Below are positions 18,629-27,571 of a stretch of 64,000 nt of DNA, in pieces. The number at the start of each line of letters is the position of its first letter. Position 1 is the stretch's first letter. This DNA comes from Tersicoccus phoenicis. GTDB taxonomy: Bacteria; Actinomycetota; Actinomycetes; Actinomycetales; Micrococcaceae. Position numbers and translations under genes: made by a program. A model generated the notes under the pieces. It ran no database searches, was not told the DNA's origin, and worked only from the letters and a program-made list of their open reading frames with translations. The stretch is taken from positions 62,001 to 126,000 of the forward strand of contig NZ_MRDE01000009.1 of NCBI RefSeq assembly GCF_001968835.1, given 5' to 3'.

Positions 18629-18741
18629 GCCGTCACCGGCGCTCAGTCCGCGGCGACGATCCCGAGCTGCGTCTATCAGCTCCTTGGCCTCCGCCGCGCT
18701 CAGCGTCGTCGAGCACGCGACGTTGCCCGACGCCAGCAGGG
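18629..18741 (-). pseudogene. internally deleted fragment of a DUF1697 gene
   Basis: Near-copy of two parts of the intact DUF1697 gene downstream. 18629-18672 matches that gene's 3' end (about 19427-19471), and the rest matches its middle (from about 19803), with about 330 bp missing between. Read on the minus strand the second part gives ASGNVACSTTLSAAEAKELI, against ASGNVLCSTTLSAAEAKELI in the intact gene. No start or full frame remains. Confidence 0.8.
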
Positions 18742-18821
18742 GACGCGAGCACGAGACCCGCGACGATCGGCACTGCGAGTCCGATCCCGGCGGATGCCAG
18801 ACCGCGGGGGAGCCGGAGCGT

Positions 18822-18896
18822 CACGACGGCTCGACCAGCCCGGCCCCGAATCTGACACAGGCCTTCGCGCACGAGCGGCGGTTCGTCCAGCGTTGA
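18822..18896 (+). pseudogene. 3' remnant of a TacA-type (DUF1778) antitoxin gene
   Basis: The frame ending at TGA 18894-18896 reads SPAPNLTQAFAHERRFVQR, the characteristic C-terminus of DUF1778 antitoxins, whose genes usually stand directly before a GNAT toxin. Upstream in this frame there is no DNA-binding part, only the DUF1697 fragment. A second part of the expected tail, LDQP, appears in another frame just before it, which suggests a small deletion as well. The remaining stop codon overlaps the toxin's likely TTG start. Confidence 0.65.
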
Positions 18897-19399
18897 ATGC
18901 CGAGTACGAGTCGGTAGCGCTGACAGCGCGGCACGACGTCGCCGGTTTCGACTGCGGCGTCCCGTCGCTGAACGCATGGCTGGGCGAGCGGGCGCTTCGC
19001 GCGCAGCGCGCGGGCACGGCACGCACATTCGTCTGGGTGACCGCGGAAGCGCCCGAACAGGTGTGGGCGTACTTCTCGCTGGCACCGACCGAGCTGGCTC
19101 GCGACTCTCTGACGCGCAGTCAATCATCGGGTTACAGCACGGTGCCCGGCTACCTGCTGGCCAGGCTGGCGGTGCACACCGCTCTGCGTGGGTCCGCTTA
19201 CGGTGCACAGGTGCTCGTCGACGCCCTGAGTCGCGCCGCAAGCGCTGCCGAGGGCGGAGGCGGCAGATTGGTGGTGGTCGACGCGCTCGACGACGCCGCG
19301 GTGAGCTTCTACCGGCATCATGACTTCACCCCGGTGAAGGACAACCCGCGTCGACTCGTCCTGAAGACGGCCACCATCCGTGACCTCTCCGGACGATGA
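18893..19399 (+). CDS. GNAT acetyltransferase, TacT-like toxin, antitoxin lost
   Basis: Predicted N-acetyltransferase of 168 residues resembling TacT/AtaT toxins, which acetylate aminoacyl-tRNA. It has the family N-terminus HDVAGFDCGVPSLNAWL, ARTFVWV, PGYLLARLAVH and the C-terminal DDAAVSFYRHHDFTPV with the catalytic-position Tyr. The acetyl-CoA loop, usually R-x-x-G-x-G/A, reads RGSAYG, with Ala for the first Gly. The start is probably TTG 18893, overlapping the stop of the antitoxin remnant; no in-frame ATG or GTG is better. With its antitoxin truncated it is presumably inactive, weakly expressed or neutralised elsewhere. Confidence 0.75.
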   Translation: MNAEYESVALTARHDVAGFDCGVPSLNAWLGERALRAQRAGTARTFVWVTAEAPEQVWAYFSLAPTELARDSLTRSQSSGYSTVPGYLLARLAVHTALRGSAYGAQVLVDALSRAASAAEGGGGRLVVVDALDDAAVSFYRHHDFTPVKDNPRRLVLKTATIRDLSGR

Positions 19400-19441
19400 C
19401 TGATCAGCCGGTCCCCTGATCGGCCCCGCCGCCACCGGCGC

Positions 19442-19981
19442 TCAGTCCGCGGCGACGATCCGGAGCAGCGTGCGCAGATTCCGCGTCGTGGTCGTCTCCG
19501 TGAACTGCCGTTTCGCGGAGATCTTCGCCAGCGGAGCGGCCAGGGTCCCGCCCACCGGCGCCGTCCAGGCCACGGCCAGCGGGTGCAGGCGCACGGGTTC
19601 GTTGTCGCTCGTCGTGTCGCCCACCTCCGCGGCGGCCTGCACGAGCGCGTCGAGCGCCGCCGGGTCCGAGGAGAGGGTCAGGTAGGCGTGCTCGTCCGTC
19701 GAGTCGGCGGGAAACGGGCAGTCGGCCGCGATCTGCGCCACCTGCTCCCGGGTGAGCACGACCACCCAGGCGTCGTAGCCGAACGCCGTCCGCAGTCGCT
19801 GTTCTATCAACTCCTTGGCCTCCGCCGCGCTCAGCGTCGTCGAGCACAGGACGTTGCCCGAGGCCCGCAGGGTGCGCACGTCCGTGAGCGGTTCGTCGTC
19901 GAGGGCTGCCTTCAGCTTCGCCGACGTGACGGTGACGCCGCCGACGTTGACGCCGCGCAGGAAGACGGCGAACCGGTTCAC
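19442..19981 (-). CDS. DUF1697 family protein
   Basis: Intact 179-residue member of a widespread family of unknown function. It opens with the diagnostic FAVFLRGVNVGG, then LRASGNVLCSTTLSA and the C-terminal RNLRTLLRIV. GTG 19981 overlaps the stop of ndgR, so it is probably translated from the ndgR message. A decayed, internally deleted second copy of its 3' half lies at 18629-18741 with the acetyltransferase block between. Confidence 0.88.
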   Translation of the reverse strand: MNRFAVFLRGVNVGGVTVTSAKLKAALDDEPLTDVRTLRASGNVLCSTTLSAAEAKELIEQRLRTAFGYDAWVVVLTREQVAQIAADCPFPADSTDEHAYLTLSSDPAALDALVQAAAEVGDTTSDNEPVRLHPLAVAWTAPVGGTLAAPLAKISAKRQFTETTTTRNLRTLLRIVAAD

Positions 19982-20793
19982 GCCCGGTCCCGGCGAGGGG
20001 AGGCGGCAGCGGTGAGGCCGTCCGCCGAGAGCCGGTCCGCGGCGACCGGGTCGCTCTCGGTCGCTCCGGCCGCGCCATCGGCGGCGGACCGCAGTGCGTC
20101 GGAGAGTTGCCGGGCGGACCGCACGACGACGTCGGCGTGCAGGCGGCCGGGCTGGCGGGTCAGCCGCTCGATCGGGCCGGAGATGGAGACCGCGCCGATC
20201 ACCCGACCCGACGGGGCGCGCACCGGTGCCGAGACCGAACCGACGCCGGGCTCCCGCTCGGCCAGGCTCTGCGCCCAGCCGCGGCGGCGCACCCCGGCCA
20301 GCACGGTGGGCGTGAAGCGCGCCCCCTGCAGTCCCTCGACCAGCCGGTCGTGGTCCTCCCAGGCCAGCAGCACCTGCGCCGCCGAACCGGCTCGCATGGA
20401 CAGCTGGGTTCCCACGGGGATGGTGTCGCGCAGGCCGATCGGCCGCTCCGCCGAGGCCACGCACACCCGCCGGTCGCCCTGCCGGCGGTACAGCTGGGCG
20501 CTCTCCCCGGTCGCGTCCCGCAGGGCGATCAGCACCGGGCCGGCAGCGGCGGTGAGCCGGTCCTCCCCGGCGGCGGCGGCCAGTTCGACCAGTCGGGAGC
20601 CGAGCACGAACCGGCCCTGCACGTCGCGGCCGACCAGCCGGTGGTGCACCAGGGCGACGGCGAGCCGGTGCACGGTCGGGCGGGCCAGCCCGGTCGCCGT
20701 GACCAGCTGCGCGAGGGTCGTCGGGCCCGACTCGAGCGCGTCGAGCACGAGAACCGCTTTGTCGATCACGCCGACTCCACTAGAGTTGTCCAT
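19978..20793 (-). CDS. ndgR: IclR-family transcriptional regulator NdgR
   Basis: Regulator of leucine and other amino-acid genes in Streptomyces and mycobacteria (NdgR/AreB). The 271-residue protein begins [14 protein letters not shown], the family N-terminus. A winged helix follows ([16 protein letters not shown] as recognition helix) and then the IclR ligand domain ([24 protein letters not shown]). A GTG at 20814 would add seven residues, but ATG 20793 matches the family. It is divergent from leuC, its expected target, and shares a translational overlap with the DUF1697 gene. Confidence 0.92.
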   Translation of the reverse strand: MDNSSGVGVIDKAVLVLDALESGPTTLAQLVTATGLARPTVHRLAVALVHHRLVGRDVQGRFVLGSRLVELAAAAGEDRLTAAAGPVLIALRDATGESAQLYRRQGDRRVCVASAERPIGLRDTIPVGTQLSMRAGSAAQVLLAWEDHDRLVEGLQGARFTPTVLAGVRRRGWAQSLAEREPGVGSVSAPVRAPSGRVIGAVSISGPIERLTRQPGRLHADVVVRSARQLSDALRSAADGAAGATESDPVAADRLSADGLTAAASPRRDRA

Positions 20794-20796
20794 GTA

Positions 20797-20820
20797 CTGA
20801 TATTGCCGTCTCACTATTCG
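20797..20820. promoter_or_regulatory. possible NdgR operator between ndgR and leuC
   Basis: A/T-rich imperfect dyad (GATATTG ... CACTATTC) just upstream of the ndgR start in the 95-bp divergent gap. Position and the regulator's family suggest the control site for both genes; the match to a defined consensus was not tested. Confidence 0.35.
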
Positions 20821-20888
20821 AGAAGCAAGGCGGCGATGCGAGCCCGGTCCGGGATCAGCCCGGATGCGACCGAGAAGGAGTGGACGTC

Positions 20889-22331
20889 GTGGGCAGGACT
20901 CTGGCGGAGAAGGTCTGGGACGACCATGTCGTCCGGCGTGGCGAGGACGGTCAACCGGACCTGCTCTACATCGACCTCCACATGCTCCACGAGGTCACGT
21001 CCCCCCAGGCCTTCGAAGGGCTGCGCCTGGCCGGCCGTGGGCTGCGCCGGCCGGATCTGACCATCGCCACCGAGGACCACAACACCCCCACGGTCGCCAT
21101 CGACCGGCCGATCGCGGACCCCATCAGCCGCACGCAGATCGAGACGCTGCGCGCGAACTGCGCCGAGTTCGGCGTCCGGCTGCACTCCCTCGGTGACGCC
21201 GAGCAGGGCATCGTGCACGTCGTAGGACCCCAGCTGGGACTGACCCAGCCGGGCCAGACGGTCGTCTGCGGTGACTCGCACACCTCCACCCACGGCGCCT
21301 TCGGAGCCCTCGCGTTCGGGATCGGCACCTCCGAGGTGGAGCACGTGATGGCCACCCAGACGCTGCCGCTCCAGCCCTTCAAGACCATGGCCATCACCGT
21401 CGAGGGCGAGCTCGGCGAGGGCGTCAGCGCGAAGGACATCATCCTGGCGGTGATCGCGAGGATCGGCACCGGCGGCGGTCAGGGCCACGTGCTGGAGTAC
21501 CGCGGATCGGCCATCCGGGCCCTGTCCATGGAGGCGCGGATGACGATCTGCAACATGTCGATCGAGGCCGGGGCCCGCGCCGGCATGGTGGCACCCGACG
21601 AGACGACGTTCGCCTACGTCGCGGGCCGTCCGCACGCCCCCGGCGGGGCGGACTGGGACGACGCCGTCGCCTACTGGCGCACGCTGCACACCGACGACGA
21701 CGCAGTCTTCGACGCCGAGGTCGTCCTCGACGCGAGCACCCTCGAACCGTTCGTCACGTGGGGCACCAACCCCGGCCAGGGCGTTTCCCTGTCGGAGTCG
21801 GTGCCCGATCCGGAGGCGCTGAGGGACGAGGACGCGAAGGCCGGCGCCCGGCGCGCGCTGGAGTACATGGACCTGGCCGCGGGCACTCCGATGAAGGACA
21901 TCCGCGTGGACACCGTGTTCCTGGGCTCCTGCACCAACAGCCGGATCGAGGACCTGCGGGCGGCCGCCGACGTCATCCGCGGCCGCACCAAGGACCCGGA
22001 GGTGCGGATGCTGGTGGTGCCGGGCTCCGCTCGGGTCCGCCTGCAGGCCGAGGCGGAGGGCCTGGACCGGGTGTTCACCGACTTCGGCGCCGACTGGCGG
22101 TTCGCCGGCTGCTCGATGTGCCTGGGCATGAACCCGGACCAGCTGGCCCCGGGAGAGCGGTGCGCCTCGACGTCCAACCGCAACTTCGAGGGCCGGCAGG
22201 GCAAGGGCGGCCGCACCCACCTGGTGTCCCCGGTCGTCGCGGCCGCCACCGCGGTGCGGGGCACCCTGTCCTCGCCGCTGGACCTGGCCCCCCGAGACAC
22301 CGTCCCGCGGGACGCCCCCGTCCCCGCCTGA
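20889..22331 (+). CDS. leuC: 3-isopropylmalate dehydratase large subunit
   Basis: Aconitase-family Fe4S4 enzyme that isomerises 2- to 3-isopropylmalate with LeuD. Cluster cysteines are in GSCTNSR (about residue 348) and GCSMCLGMN (about 409 and 412). Other motifs are [20 protein letters not shown] and [12 protein letters not shown]. The 480-residue length is normal. GTG 20889 is chosen over GTG 20880 because AAGGAG sits eight bases before it. It is divergent from ndgR and 31 bp before leuD. Confidence 0.97.
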   Translation: MGRTLAEKVWDDHVVRRGEDGQPDLLYIDLHMLHEVTSPQAFEGLRLAGRGLRRPDLTIATEDHNTPTVAIDRPIADPISRTQIETLRANCAEFGVRLHSLGDAEQGIVHVVGPQLGLTQPGQTVVCGDSHTSTHGAFGALAFGIGTSEVEHVMATQTLPLQPFKTMAITVEGELGEGVSAKDIILAVIARIGTGGGQGHVLEYRGSAIRALSMEARMTICNMSIEAGARAGMVAPDETTFAYVAGRPHAPGGADWDDAVAYWRTLHTDDDAVFDAEVVLDASTLEPFVTWGTNPGQGVSLSESVPDPEALRDEDAKAGARRALEYMDLAAGTPMKDIRVDTVFLGSCTNSRIEDLRAAADVIRGRTKDPEVRMLVVPGSARVRLQAEAEGLDRVFTDFGADWRFAGCSMCLGMNPDQLAPGERCASTSNRNFEGRQGKGGRTHLVSPVVAAATAVRGTLSSPLDLAPRDTVPRDAPVPA

Positions 22332-22362
22332 CGCCGACACCACATCCGGGAGAGAAGAACCG

Positions 22363-22959
22363 ATGCAGAAGTTCACCACGCACTGCGGCATCGGCGTGCC
22401 CCTGCGCCGGTCCAACGTCGACACCGACCAGATCATCCCCGCCGTCTACCTCAAGCGGATCACCCGCACCGGCTTCGAGGACGGCCTGTTCGCGAGCTGG
22501 CGGAAGGACGAGGACTTCATCCTCAACCGTGAGCCGTACACGCGCGGCAGCGTGCTCGTGGCCGGCCCCGACTTCGGCACCGGCTCCAGCCGGGAGCACG
22601 CCGTGTGGGCGCTGAAGGACTACGGCTTCGCCGCCGTGCTCTCATCCCGGTTCGCCGACATCTTCCGTGGCAACGCGGGCAAACAGGGCCTGGTCACCGC
22701 GCAGCTGGCGCAGGACGACGTCGAACTGATCCTCAAGGAGCTGGAGAACGCGCCCGGGACCGAGGTGGAGGTCGACCTCGCGACCCAGGTCGTCACCTGC
22801 GGGGCCATCGCAGCGCCCTTCGAGATCGACGCGTACACCCGGTGGCGGCTGATGGAGGGCCTCGACGACATCGGGCTGACGCTGCGGCACGCGGAGGACA
22901 TCGCCGCGTTCGAGGCCGAGCGCCCCGCCTTCAAGCCCACCACGCTGCCGATCCGCTGA
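22363..22959 (+). CDS. leuD: 3-isopropylmalate dehydratase small subunit
   Basis: Swivelling-domain partner of LeuC, 198 residues, with [36 protein letters not shown] and [18 protein letters not shown] purine-rich GAGAGAAG lies just before the ATG. It forms an operon with leuC. A nested hairpin starts at the stop codon. The HU-family gene that often follows leuD in actinobacteria is not present; murA comes next. Confidence 0.97.
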   Translation: MQKFTTHCGIGVPLRRSNVDTDQIIPAVYLKRITRTGFEDGLFASWRKDEDFILNREPYTRGSVLVAGPDFGTGSSREHAVWALKDYGFAAVLSSRFADIFRGNAGKQGLVTAQLAQDDVELILKELENAPGTEVEVDLATQVVTCGAIAAPFEIDAYTRWRLMEGLDDIGLTLRHAEDIAAFEAERPAFKPTTLPIR

Positions 22960-23001
22960 TCGGGACGCTGACCCGCTGCTGACCTGCGGGGGTGCCCGAT
23001 C
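22958..23001 (+). terminator. nested hairpin after leuD
   Basis: Outer stem GATCGGG/CCCGATC enclosing an inner ACCCGC/GCGGGgGT stem. It begins inside the leuD stop codon. Confidence 0.65.
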
Positions 23002-23084
23002 CGCGCGTGGTGAACGCCACGAGACACAGCGGGATGACGAGCGGCCGCCTTCGTGTTGCACCCGGGGTGCGTCCGTCATGCTCT

Positions 23085-23090
23085 TATGCT
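23085..23090 (+). promoter_or_regulatory. candidate -10 for murA
   Basis: TATGCT about 85 bp before the murA ATG; a possible TTGCAC is too far upstream (23 bp) to be a standard -35. Confidence 0.35.
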
Positions 23091-23174
23091 TGACGTCAGG
23101 CAGGCGTGGCGCGCGCTCCCGACGGCGGCAGCGCCGACCGCACCACGCAGTATCGACGAACGAGGTCTTGATCT

Positions 23175-24503
23175 ATGGCGAATGTGTTGACGATCCGGGG
23201 TGGTGTGCCCCTGGCCGGTCGGGTGACCGTCCGAGGCGCGAAGAACCTGGTTCCCAAGGCCATGGTGGCGGCCCTGCTCGGCAACGAGCCGTCCGTCCTG
23301 CGCAACGTCCCGGAGATCAAAGACGTCGCCGTGGTGACGAAGCTGCTGAAGCTGCACGGGGTGGCGGTGACGAAGGACCCGGTCGGCGGGGACCTCACCC
23401 TGGACCCGACGCACGCCACCCAGGCCAGCCGCGCCGACATCGACGCTCACGCCGGCGATTCCCGGATCCCGATCCTGCTGTGCGGGCCGCTGATCCACAG
23501 CGTCGGTGAGGCCTTCATCCCCGACCTTGGCGGCTGCCGGATCGGGGACCGGCCCATCGACTTCCACCTGTCCGTGCTGCGCAAGTTCGGCGCCGTCGTG
23601 GAGAAGGGCAACGCCGGCATCCACATCACCGCCCCGCGCGGGCTGCAGGGAGCGAAACTCGAACTGCCGTTCCCGTCGGTGGGTGCCACCGAGCAGGTGC
23701 TGCTCTCGGCGACCCGGGCCGAGGGCATCACCGAGCTGCGCAACGCCGCCACCGAACCCGAGATCCTCGACCTGATCGCCATCCTGCAGAAGATGGGCGC
23801 CATCATCAGCGTCCTGACGGACCGGACGATCCGGATCGAGGGCGTCAAGAGCCTCGGCGGCTATCAGCACCGGGCCCTGCCGGATCGGATCGAGTCGGCC
23901 TCCTGGGCGTCGGCGGCGCTGGTCACCCGCGGCGACATCTACGTCGAGGGCGCCCGGCAGCAGGACATGATGACCTACCTGAACGTGTTCCGGAAGATCG
24001 GTGGCGCGTTCGACATCGACGACGCCGGCATCCGGTTCTACCACCCCGGCGGCAAGCTCAGCCCGCTGGTGCTCGAGACGGACGTGCACCCGGGGTTCAT
24101 GACCGACTGGCAGCAGCCGCTCGTCGTCGCGCTGACCCAGGCGGACGGGGTGTCCATCGTGCACGAGACGGTCTACGAGAACCGGTTCGGCTTCACCGAC
24201 GCCCTGGTGCGGATGGGCGCCAACGTCCAGCTGCACCGCGAGTGCCTCGGCAGCGTCCCCTGCCGGTTCGGCCAGCGCAACTTCCTGCACTCCGCCGTCA
24301 TCTCCGGGCCCACCCAGCTGACCGGCACCGACATCGACGTCCCCGACCTGCGCGGCGGGTTCAGCCACCTGATCGCTGCGCTGGCCGCGACCGGGACCTC
24401 CCACGTGACCGGCATCGAGCTGATCAACCGCGGCTACGAGCGGTTCACCGCGAAGCTGGAGGCGCTCGGCGCCGACTTCGACCTGACCCCCATCGATCAG
24501 TGA
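23175..24503 (+). CDS. murA: UDP-N-acetylglucosamine 1-carboxyvinyltransferase
   Basis: First committed step of peptidoglycan synthesis: transfers enolpyruvate from PEP to UDP-GlcNAc in the cytoplasm. The 442-residue protein has the catalytic Lys-Asn pair in RGAKNLVPKAM and the active-site Cys in GGCRIGDRP (near residue 121), which predicts fosfomycin sensitivity at this residue. RPIDFHLSVLRKFGA follows. The Shine-Dalgarno is weak (GAGGT, about ten bases off). It is the only murA in the window and precedes plsC. Confidence 0.95.
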   Translation: MANVLTIRGGVPLAGRVTVRGAKNLVPKAMVAALLGNEPSVLRNVPEIKDVAVVTKLLKLHGVAVTKDPVGGDLTLDPTHATQASRADIDAHAGDSRIPILLCGPLIHSVGEAFIPDLGGCRIGDRPIDFHLSVLRKFGAVVEKGNAGIHITAPRGLQGAKLELPFPSVGATEQVLLSATRAEGITELRNAATEPEILDLIAILQKMGAIISVLTDRTIRIEGVKSLGGYQHRALPDRIESASWASAALVTRGDIYVEGARQQDMMTYLNVFRKIGGAFDIDDAGIRFYHPGGKLSPLVLETDVHPGFMTDWQQPLVVALTQADGVSIVHETVYENRFGFTDALVRMGANVQLHRECLGSVPCRFGQRNFLHSAVISGPTQLTGTDIDVPDLRGGFSHLIAALAATGTSHVTGIELINRGYERFTAKLEALGADFDLTPIDQ

Positions 24504-24561
24504 CCCGCCGGCTGCGCGGCATCGGTCCGGATGGGGCGCGGGCGCGGCACGGGAGGACGAC

Positions 24562-25389
24562 GTGACGCCCCGCACGAGCCCCGTCGACGCCCGGGAGATC
24601 TGGACGTTCCGCGGCTTGGCCGCCGTCGCCATCCCGGCGCTGAACGCGCTCATCACCCACCGCTGGCGGGGCGCCGAGCGGTTGCCCCGGGACACCGGTT
24701 TCATCGTGGTGCCCAACCATGTGACCGAGATCGACCCCTTGATCGTCGGTCACTTCCTCTACAGCAACCGCGTGCTGCCGCACTTCCTGGCCAAGGAGTC
24801 CCTGTTCCGGGTCCCCGTGCTGGCCCCGATCCTGCGCTGGGTCAAGCAGGTCCCCGTCTCCCGGGGCGCGACGACGGCGGGCGGGTCCCTCGCGGTCAGC
24901 CGCCAGGTGATCGACGAGGGCGGGGCGATCATCGTCTACCCCGAGGGCACGCTCACCCGCGACCCGGACCTGTGGCCCATGCGGGGGCGGACCGGTGCGG
25001 CGCGGCTGGCCCTGCAGACCGGCGCGCCCGTCGTGCCGATCGTGCACTGGGGTGCGCAGGAGCTGTTCCCGCGCTACGCCAAGCGGCTGTACCCGTTCCC
25101 GCGCAAGCGGGTGACGGTCGTCGTCGGGGCGCCGGTCGACCTGGCCGAGTTCGACGGCCGTCCGCTCGACCGCACCGTCCTGGCCGCGGCCACCGAGAAG
25201 ATCATGGCCGCCATCACCGCCGAGCTGACGACGCTGCGCGGCGAACAGCCCCCCGCCGTGCGCTGGAACCCGGATCAGCACGGTCAGAGCGCCACCGGCC
25301 GGCACTTCGACGGCGCGACCGGGACGGCCCCGCACCCGGGGACCGCCCCCGACGGGGACGTTGCGGGCGGTCGCGAGGACGACCGGTGA
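24562..25389 (+). CDS. plsC: 1-acylglycerol-3-phosphate acyltransferase
   Basis: Membrane-associated PlsC-family acyltransferase making phosphatidic acid. The catalytic HX4D is NHVTEID and the glycerol-3-phosphate-binding motif is YPEGTLTRD, with PVSRGATTAGGS between. An N-terminal hydrophobic segment (about residues 16-30) anchors it. The last 35 residues are Gly/Asp/Pro-rich and likely disordered. GTG start with GGGAGG upstream. The stop overlaps the gpsA start (GTGA), first link of a coupled chain plsC-gpsA-ddl-DUF3515. Confidence 0.93.
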   Translation: MTPRTSPVDAREIWTFRGLAAVAIPALNALITHRWRGAERLPRDTGFIVVPNHVTEIDPLIVGHFLYSNRVLPHFLAKESLFRVPVLAPILRWVKQVPVSRGATTAGGSLAVSRQVIDEGGAIIVYPEGTLTRDPDLWPMRGRTGAARLALQTGAPVVPIVHWGAQELFPRYAKRLYPFPRKRVTVVVGAPVDLAEFDGRPLDRTVLAAATEKIMAAITAELTTLRGEQPPAVRWNPDQHGQSATGRHFDGATGTAPHPGTAPDGDVAGGREDDR

Positions 25390-26423
25390 GCCCCGACGGG
25401 TTCACCCGGATCGCCGTCATCGGCGCCGGCAGCTGGGGCACCACCTTCGCCAAGGTCCTGGCCGACTCCGGCCAGGGGGATGCGCCCGCCACCGCGGTAC
25501 GGATCTGGGGGCGGCGGGCCGCCGTCGTCGAGGACATCACCGTCGCGCACCGCAACGACGCCTACCTGCCCGGTGTCGCCCTGCCCACCGCTCTGACCGC
25601 GTCCACGGACCTGCCCGGGGTGCTGCACGGAGCGGACCTGGTCGTCCTCGCCGTGCCCGCCCAGTCGCTGCGGGCCCAACTGCCAAGGATCCGGGAGCTG
25701 CTCGCCCCCGGCGCCGTCGTCGTGTCCCTGATGAAGGGACTCGAACTGGGGACGAACGCCCGGATGAGCGAGGTGATCGCCACGGGGCTCGGGCTGCCAC
25801 CGGAGCGGGTCGTGGTGGTCTCCGGCCCGAACCTGGCGATGGAGATCGCCCGGGAGTCACCGACCGCGTCCGTCGTGGCCTGCGTCGACGAGACCGTCGC
25901 CGGCCGGGTGGCCGCGGCCTGTTCCCCGCCGTACTTCCGGCCCTACACCAATACCGACGTCGTCGGCGTGGAGTTCGGCGGCATCGTCAAGAACGTCATC
26001 GCGCTCGCCGTGGGTATCTGCGAGGGCAGGCAGATGGGGGACAACGCCAAGGCCTCGGTCATCACCCGGGGCCTGGCCGAGACCACCCGGCTCGCGCTCG
26101 CGCTCGGTGGCCGGGTGGAGACCATGGCCGGGCTCGCCGGGCTCGGCGACCTGGTGGCCACCTGTTCGTCGTCGCTGAGCCGCAATCACACGGCCGGCCG
26201 CCTGCTCGCCACCGGACTGAGCGTCGAGCAGGTGATCGCGACCATGCGGCAGACCGCCGAGGGCGTCAAGTCGGCCCGCCCGGTGTACGACCTCGGCCGC
26301 AGCCTCGGCGTGCGGATGCCGATCACCGAGAACGTCGTCGCGGTCCTGGACGGGACGATCTCGGTGGACGAGCTCGCCCCCCGCCTGCTCGGCCGCGACC
26401 TGAAATCCGAAGGAGAACAGTGA
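25386..26423 (+). CDS. gpsA: glycerol-3-phosphate dehydrogenase [NAD(P)+]
   Basis: Makes sn-glycerol 3-phosphate from DHAP for phospholipid synthesis. The 345-residue protein has the N-terminal dinucleotide motif IGAGSWGTTFAKVL, VVSGPNLAMEIAR, the catalytic Lys in GGIVKNVIALAVGI and GLAGLGDLVATCSS. GTG 25386 overlaps the plsC stop and the TGA overlaps the ddl start. Function fits with plsC as two steps of one pathway. Confidence 0.96.
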   Translation: MSPDGFTRIAVIGAGSWGTTFAKVLADSGQGDAPATAVRIWGRRAAVVEDITVAHRNDAYLPGVALPTALTASTDLPGVLHGADLVVLAVPAQSLRAQLPRIRELLAPGAVVVSLMKGLELGTNARMSEVIATGLGLPPERVVVVSGPNLAMEIARESPTASVVACVDETVAGRVAAACSPPYFRPYTNTDVVGVEFGGIVKNVIALAVGICEGRQMGDNAKASVITRGLAETTRLALALGGRVETMAGLAGLGDLVATCSSSLSRNHTAGRLLATGLSVEQVIATMRQTAEGVKSARPVYDLGRSLGVRMPITENVVAVLDGTISVDELAPRLLGRDLKSEGEQ

Positions 26424-27571
26424 CCGAATCCGCCCAGACCGGTCTCGCGCGCGGACGGGACGGCAGGATCCGGGTCGCCGTCCTGTTCGGGGGCCGGTCC
26501 AGCGAGCACGCCGTCAGCTGCGTCACGGCCGCCGGCGTGCTGCGGGCGATGGACCGCCGCCGGTACGACGTGGTGCCGATCGGCATCAGCCGCTCCGGCC
26601 AGTGGGTGCAGATGGACGACGCCACCGTCCAGTCCTTCAGTCTGGACAGAGGTGCCCTGCCGGCCATCGAGGACGCACCGGCGACCGTGGTCACCGCCCC
26701 CGGTGCCGGCTCGCACGAGCTGCTGGTGACCGCTCCCGGGGAGCCGCCGCGCAGCCTCGGCACCGTCGACGTCGTGTTCCCGCTGCTGCACGGACCGTTC
26801 GGGGAGGACGGGACCGTCCAGGGGATGCTGGACCTGCTCGGTGTGCCCTATGTCGGTGCGGGTGTGCTCGCCAGCGCCGTCGGGATGGACAAGGACTTCA
26901 TGAAGATCGTCTTCGAGCACGCCGGACTGCCGGTGGGCCCGTACGAGGCGATCACCGACCGGCAGTGGGTCAGCGACCGGGCCGGCTGCCTGGACCGGGT
27001 GCGCCGCCTGGGCCTGCCCGTGTTCGTCAAACCCGCCCGTGCCGGGTCCAGCATGGGCATCACCCGTGTCGCCGACCCGGCGGCACTGGAAGCGGCCATC
27101 GAGGCGGCCCGCCGGCACGACCCGAAGGTCGTCGTCGAGGCCGGGATCGGCGGACGGGAGATCGAGTGCGCGGTGCTCGACCAGCCCGCACCGGAACGCG
27201 CGATCGCCAGCCTGCCGGGGGAGATCGTCGTCGCCGACGACCAGCACACCTTCTACGACTTCGACGCCAAGTACGTCGACGCCGGCGCCGCCGTCCTCAG
27301 CTGCCCGGCGGACCTGCCGGCCGAGACGACCGCGCGGATCCGGGAGCTCGCCGTCGCGGCGTTCGACGCGATCGCCGCGGAGGGACTGTCCCGGGTCGAC
27401 TTCTTCTACACTCCCGAGGGAGACCTGCTGATCAACGAGATCAACACCATGCCCGGTTTCACCCCGATCTCGATGTACCCGCAGATGTGGGCGGCCACCG
27501 GGGTCGACTACCCGGAACTGATCGACCGGCTGCTGGAGCTGGCGCTCAGCCGGAGCACGGGCCTGCGGTGA
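26420..27571 (+). CDS. ddl: D-alanine--D-alanine ligase
   Basis: ATP-grasp enzyme making the D-Ala-D-Ala terminus of the peptidoglycan stem. Motifs: VLFGGRSSEHAVSCVTA at the N-terminus, HGPFGEDGTVQGMLDLLG, VFVKPARAGSSMGITRV and the Mg-binding DLLINEINTMPGFTPISMYP. The 383-residue length is the large form. GTG start with AAGGAG five bases upstream and overlapping the gpsA stop. Confidence 0.97.
   Translation: MTESAQTGLARGRDGRIRVAVLFGGRSSEHAVSCVTAAGVLRAMDRRRYDVVPIGISRSGQWVQMDDATVQSFSLDRGALPAIEDAPATVVTAPGAGSHELLVTAPGEPPRSLGTVDVVFPLLHGPFGEDGTVQGMLDLLGVPYVGAGVLASAVGMDKDFMKIVFEHAGLPVGPYEAITDRQWVSDRAGCLDRVRRLGLPVFVKPARAGSSMGITRVADPAALEAAIEAARRHDPKVVVEAGIGGREIECAVLDQPAPERAIASLPGEIVVADDQHTFYDFDAKYVDAGAAVLSCPADLPAETTARIRELAVAAFDAIAAEGLSRVDFFYTPEGDLLINEINTMPGFTPISMYPQMWAATGVDYPELIDRLLELALSRSTGLR

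Noticed and set aside
18635-18825. Minus-strand 63-codon frame with a hydrophobic stretch (possible small membrane protein)
   Set aside because: Its second half overlaps the DUF1697 fragment in a wrong frame, which shows it is a chance frame across a junction.
22960-23174. HU-family gene expected after leuD
   Set aside because: No coding frame with DNA-binding features exists in the gap; only a hairpin and the murA promoter region are seen.
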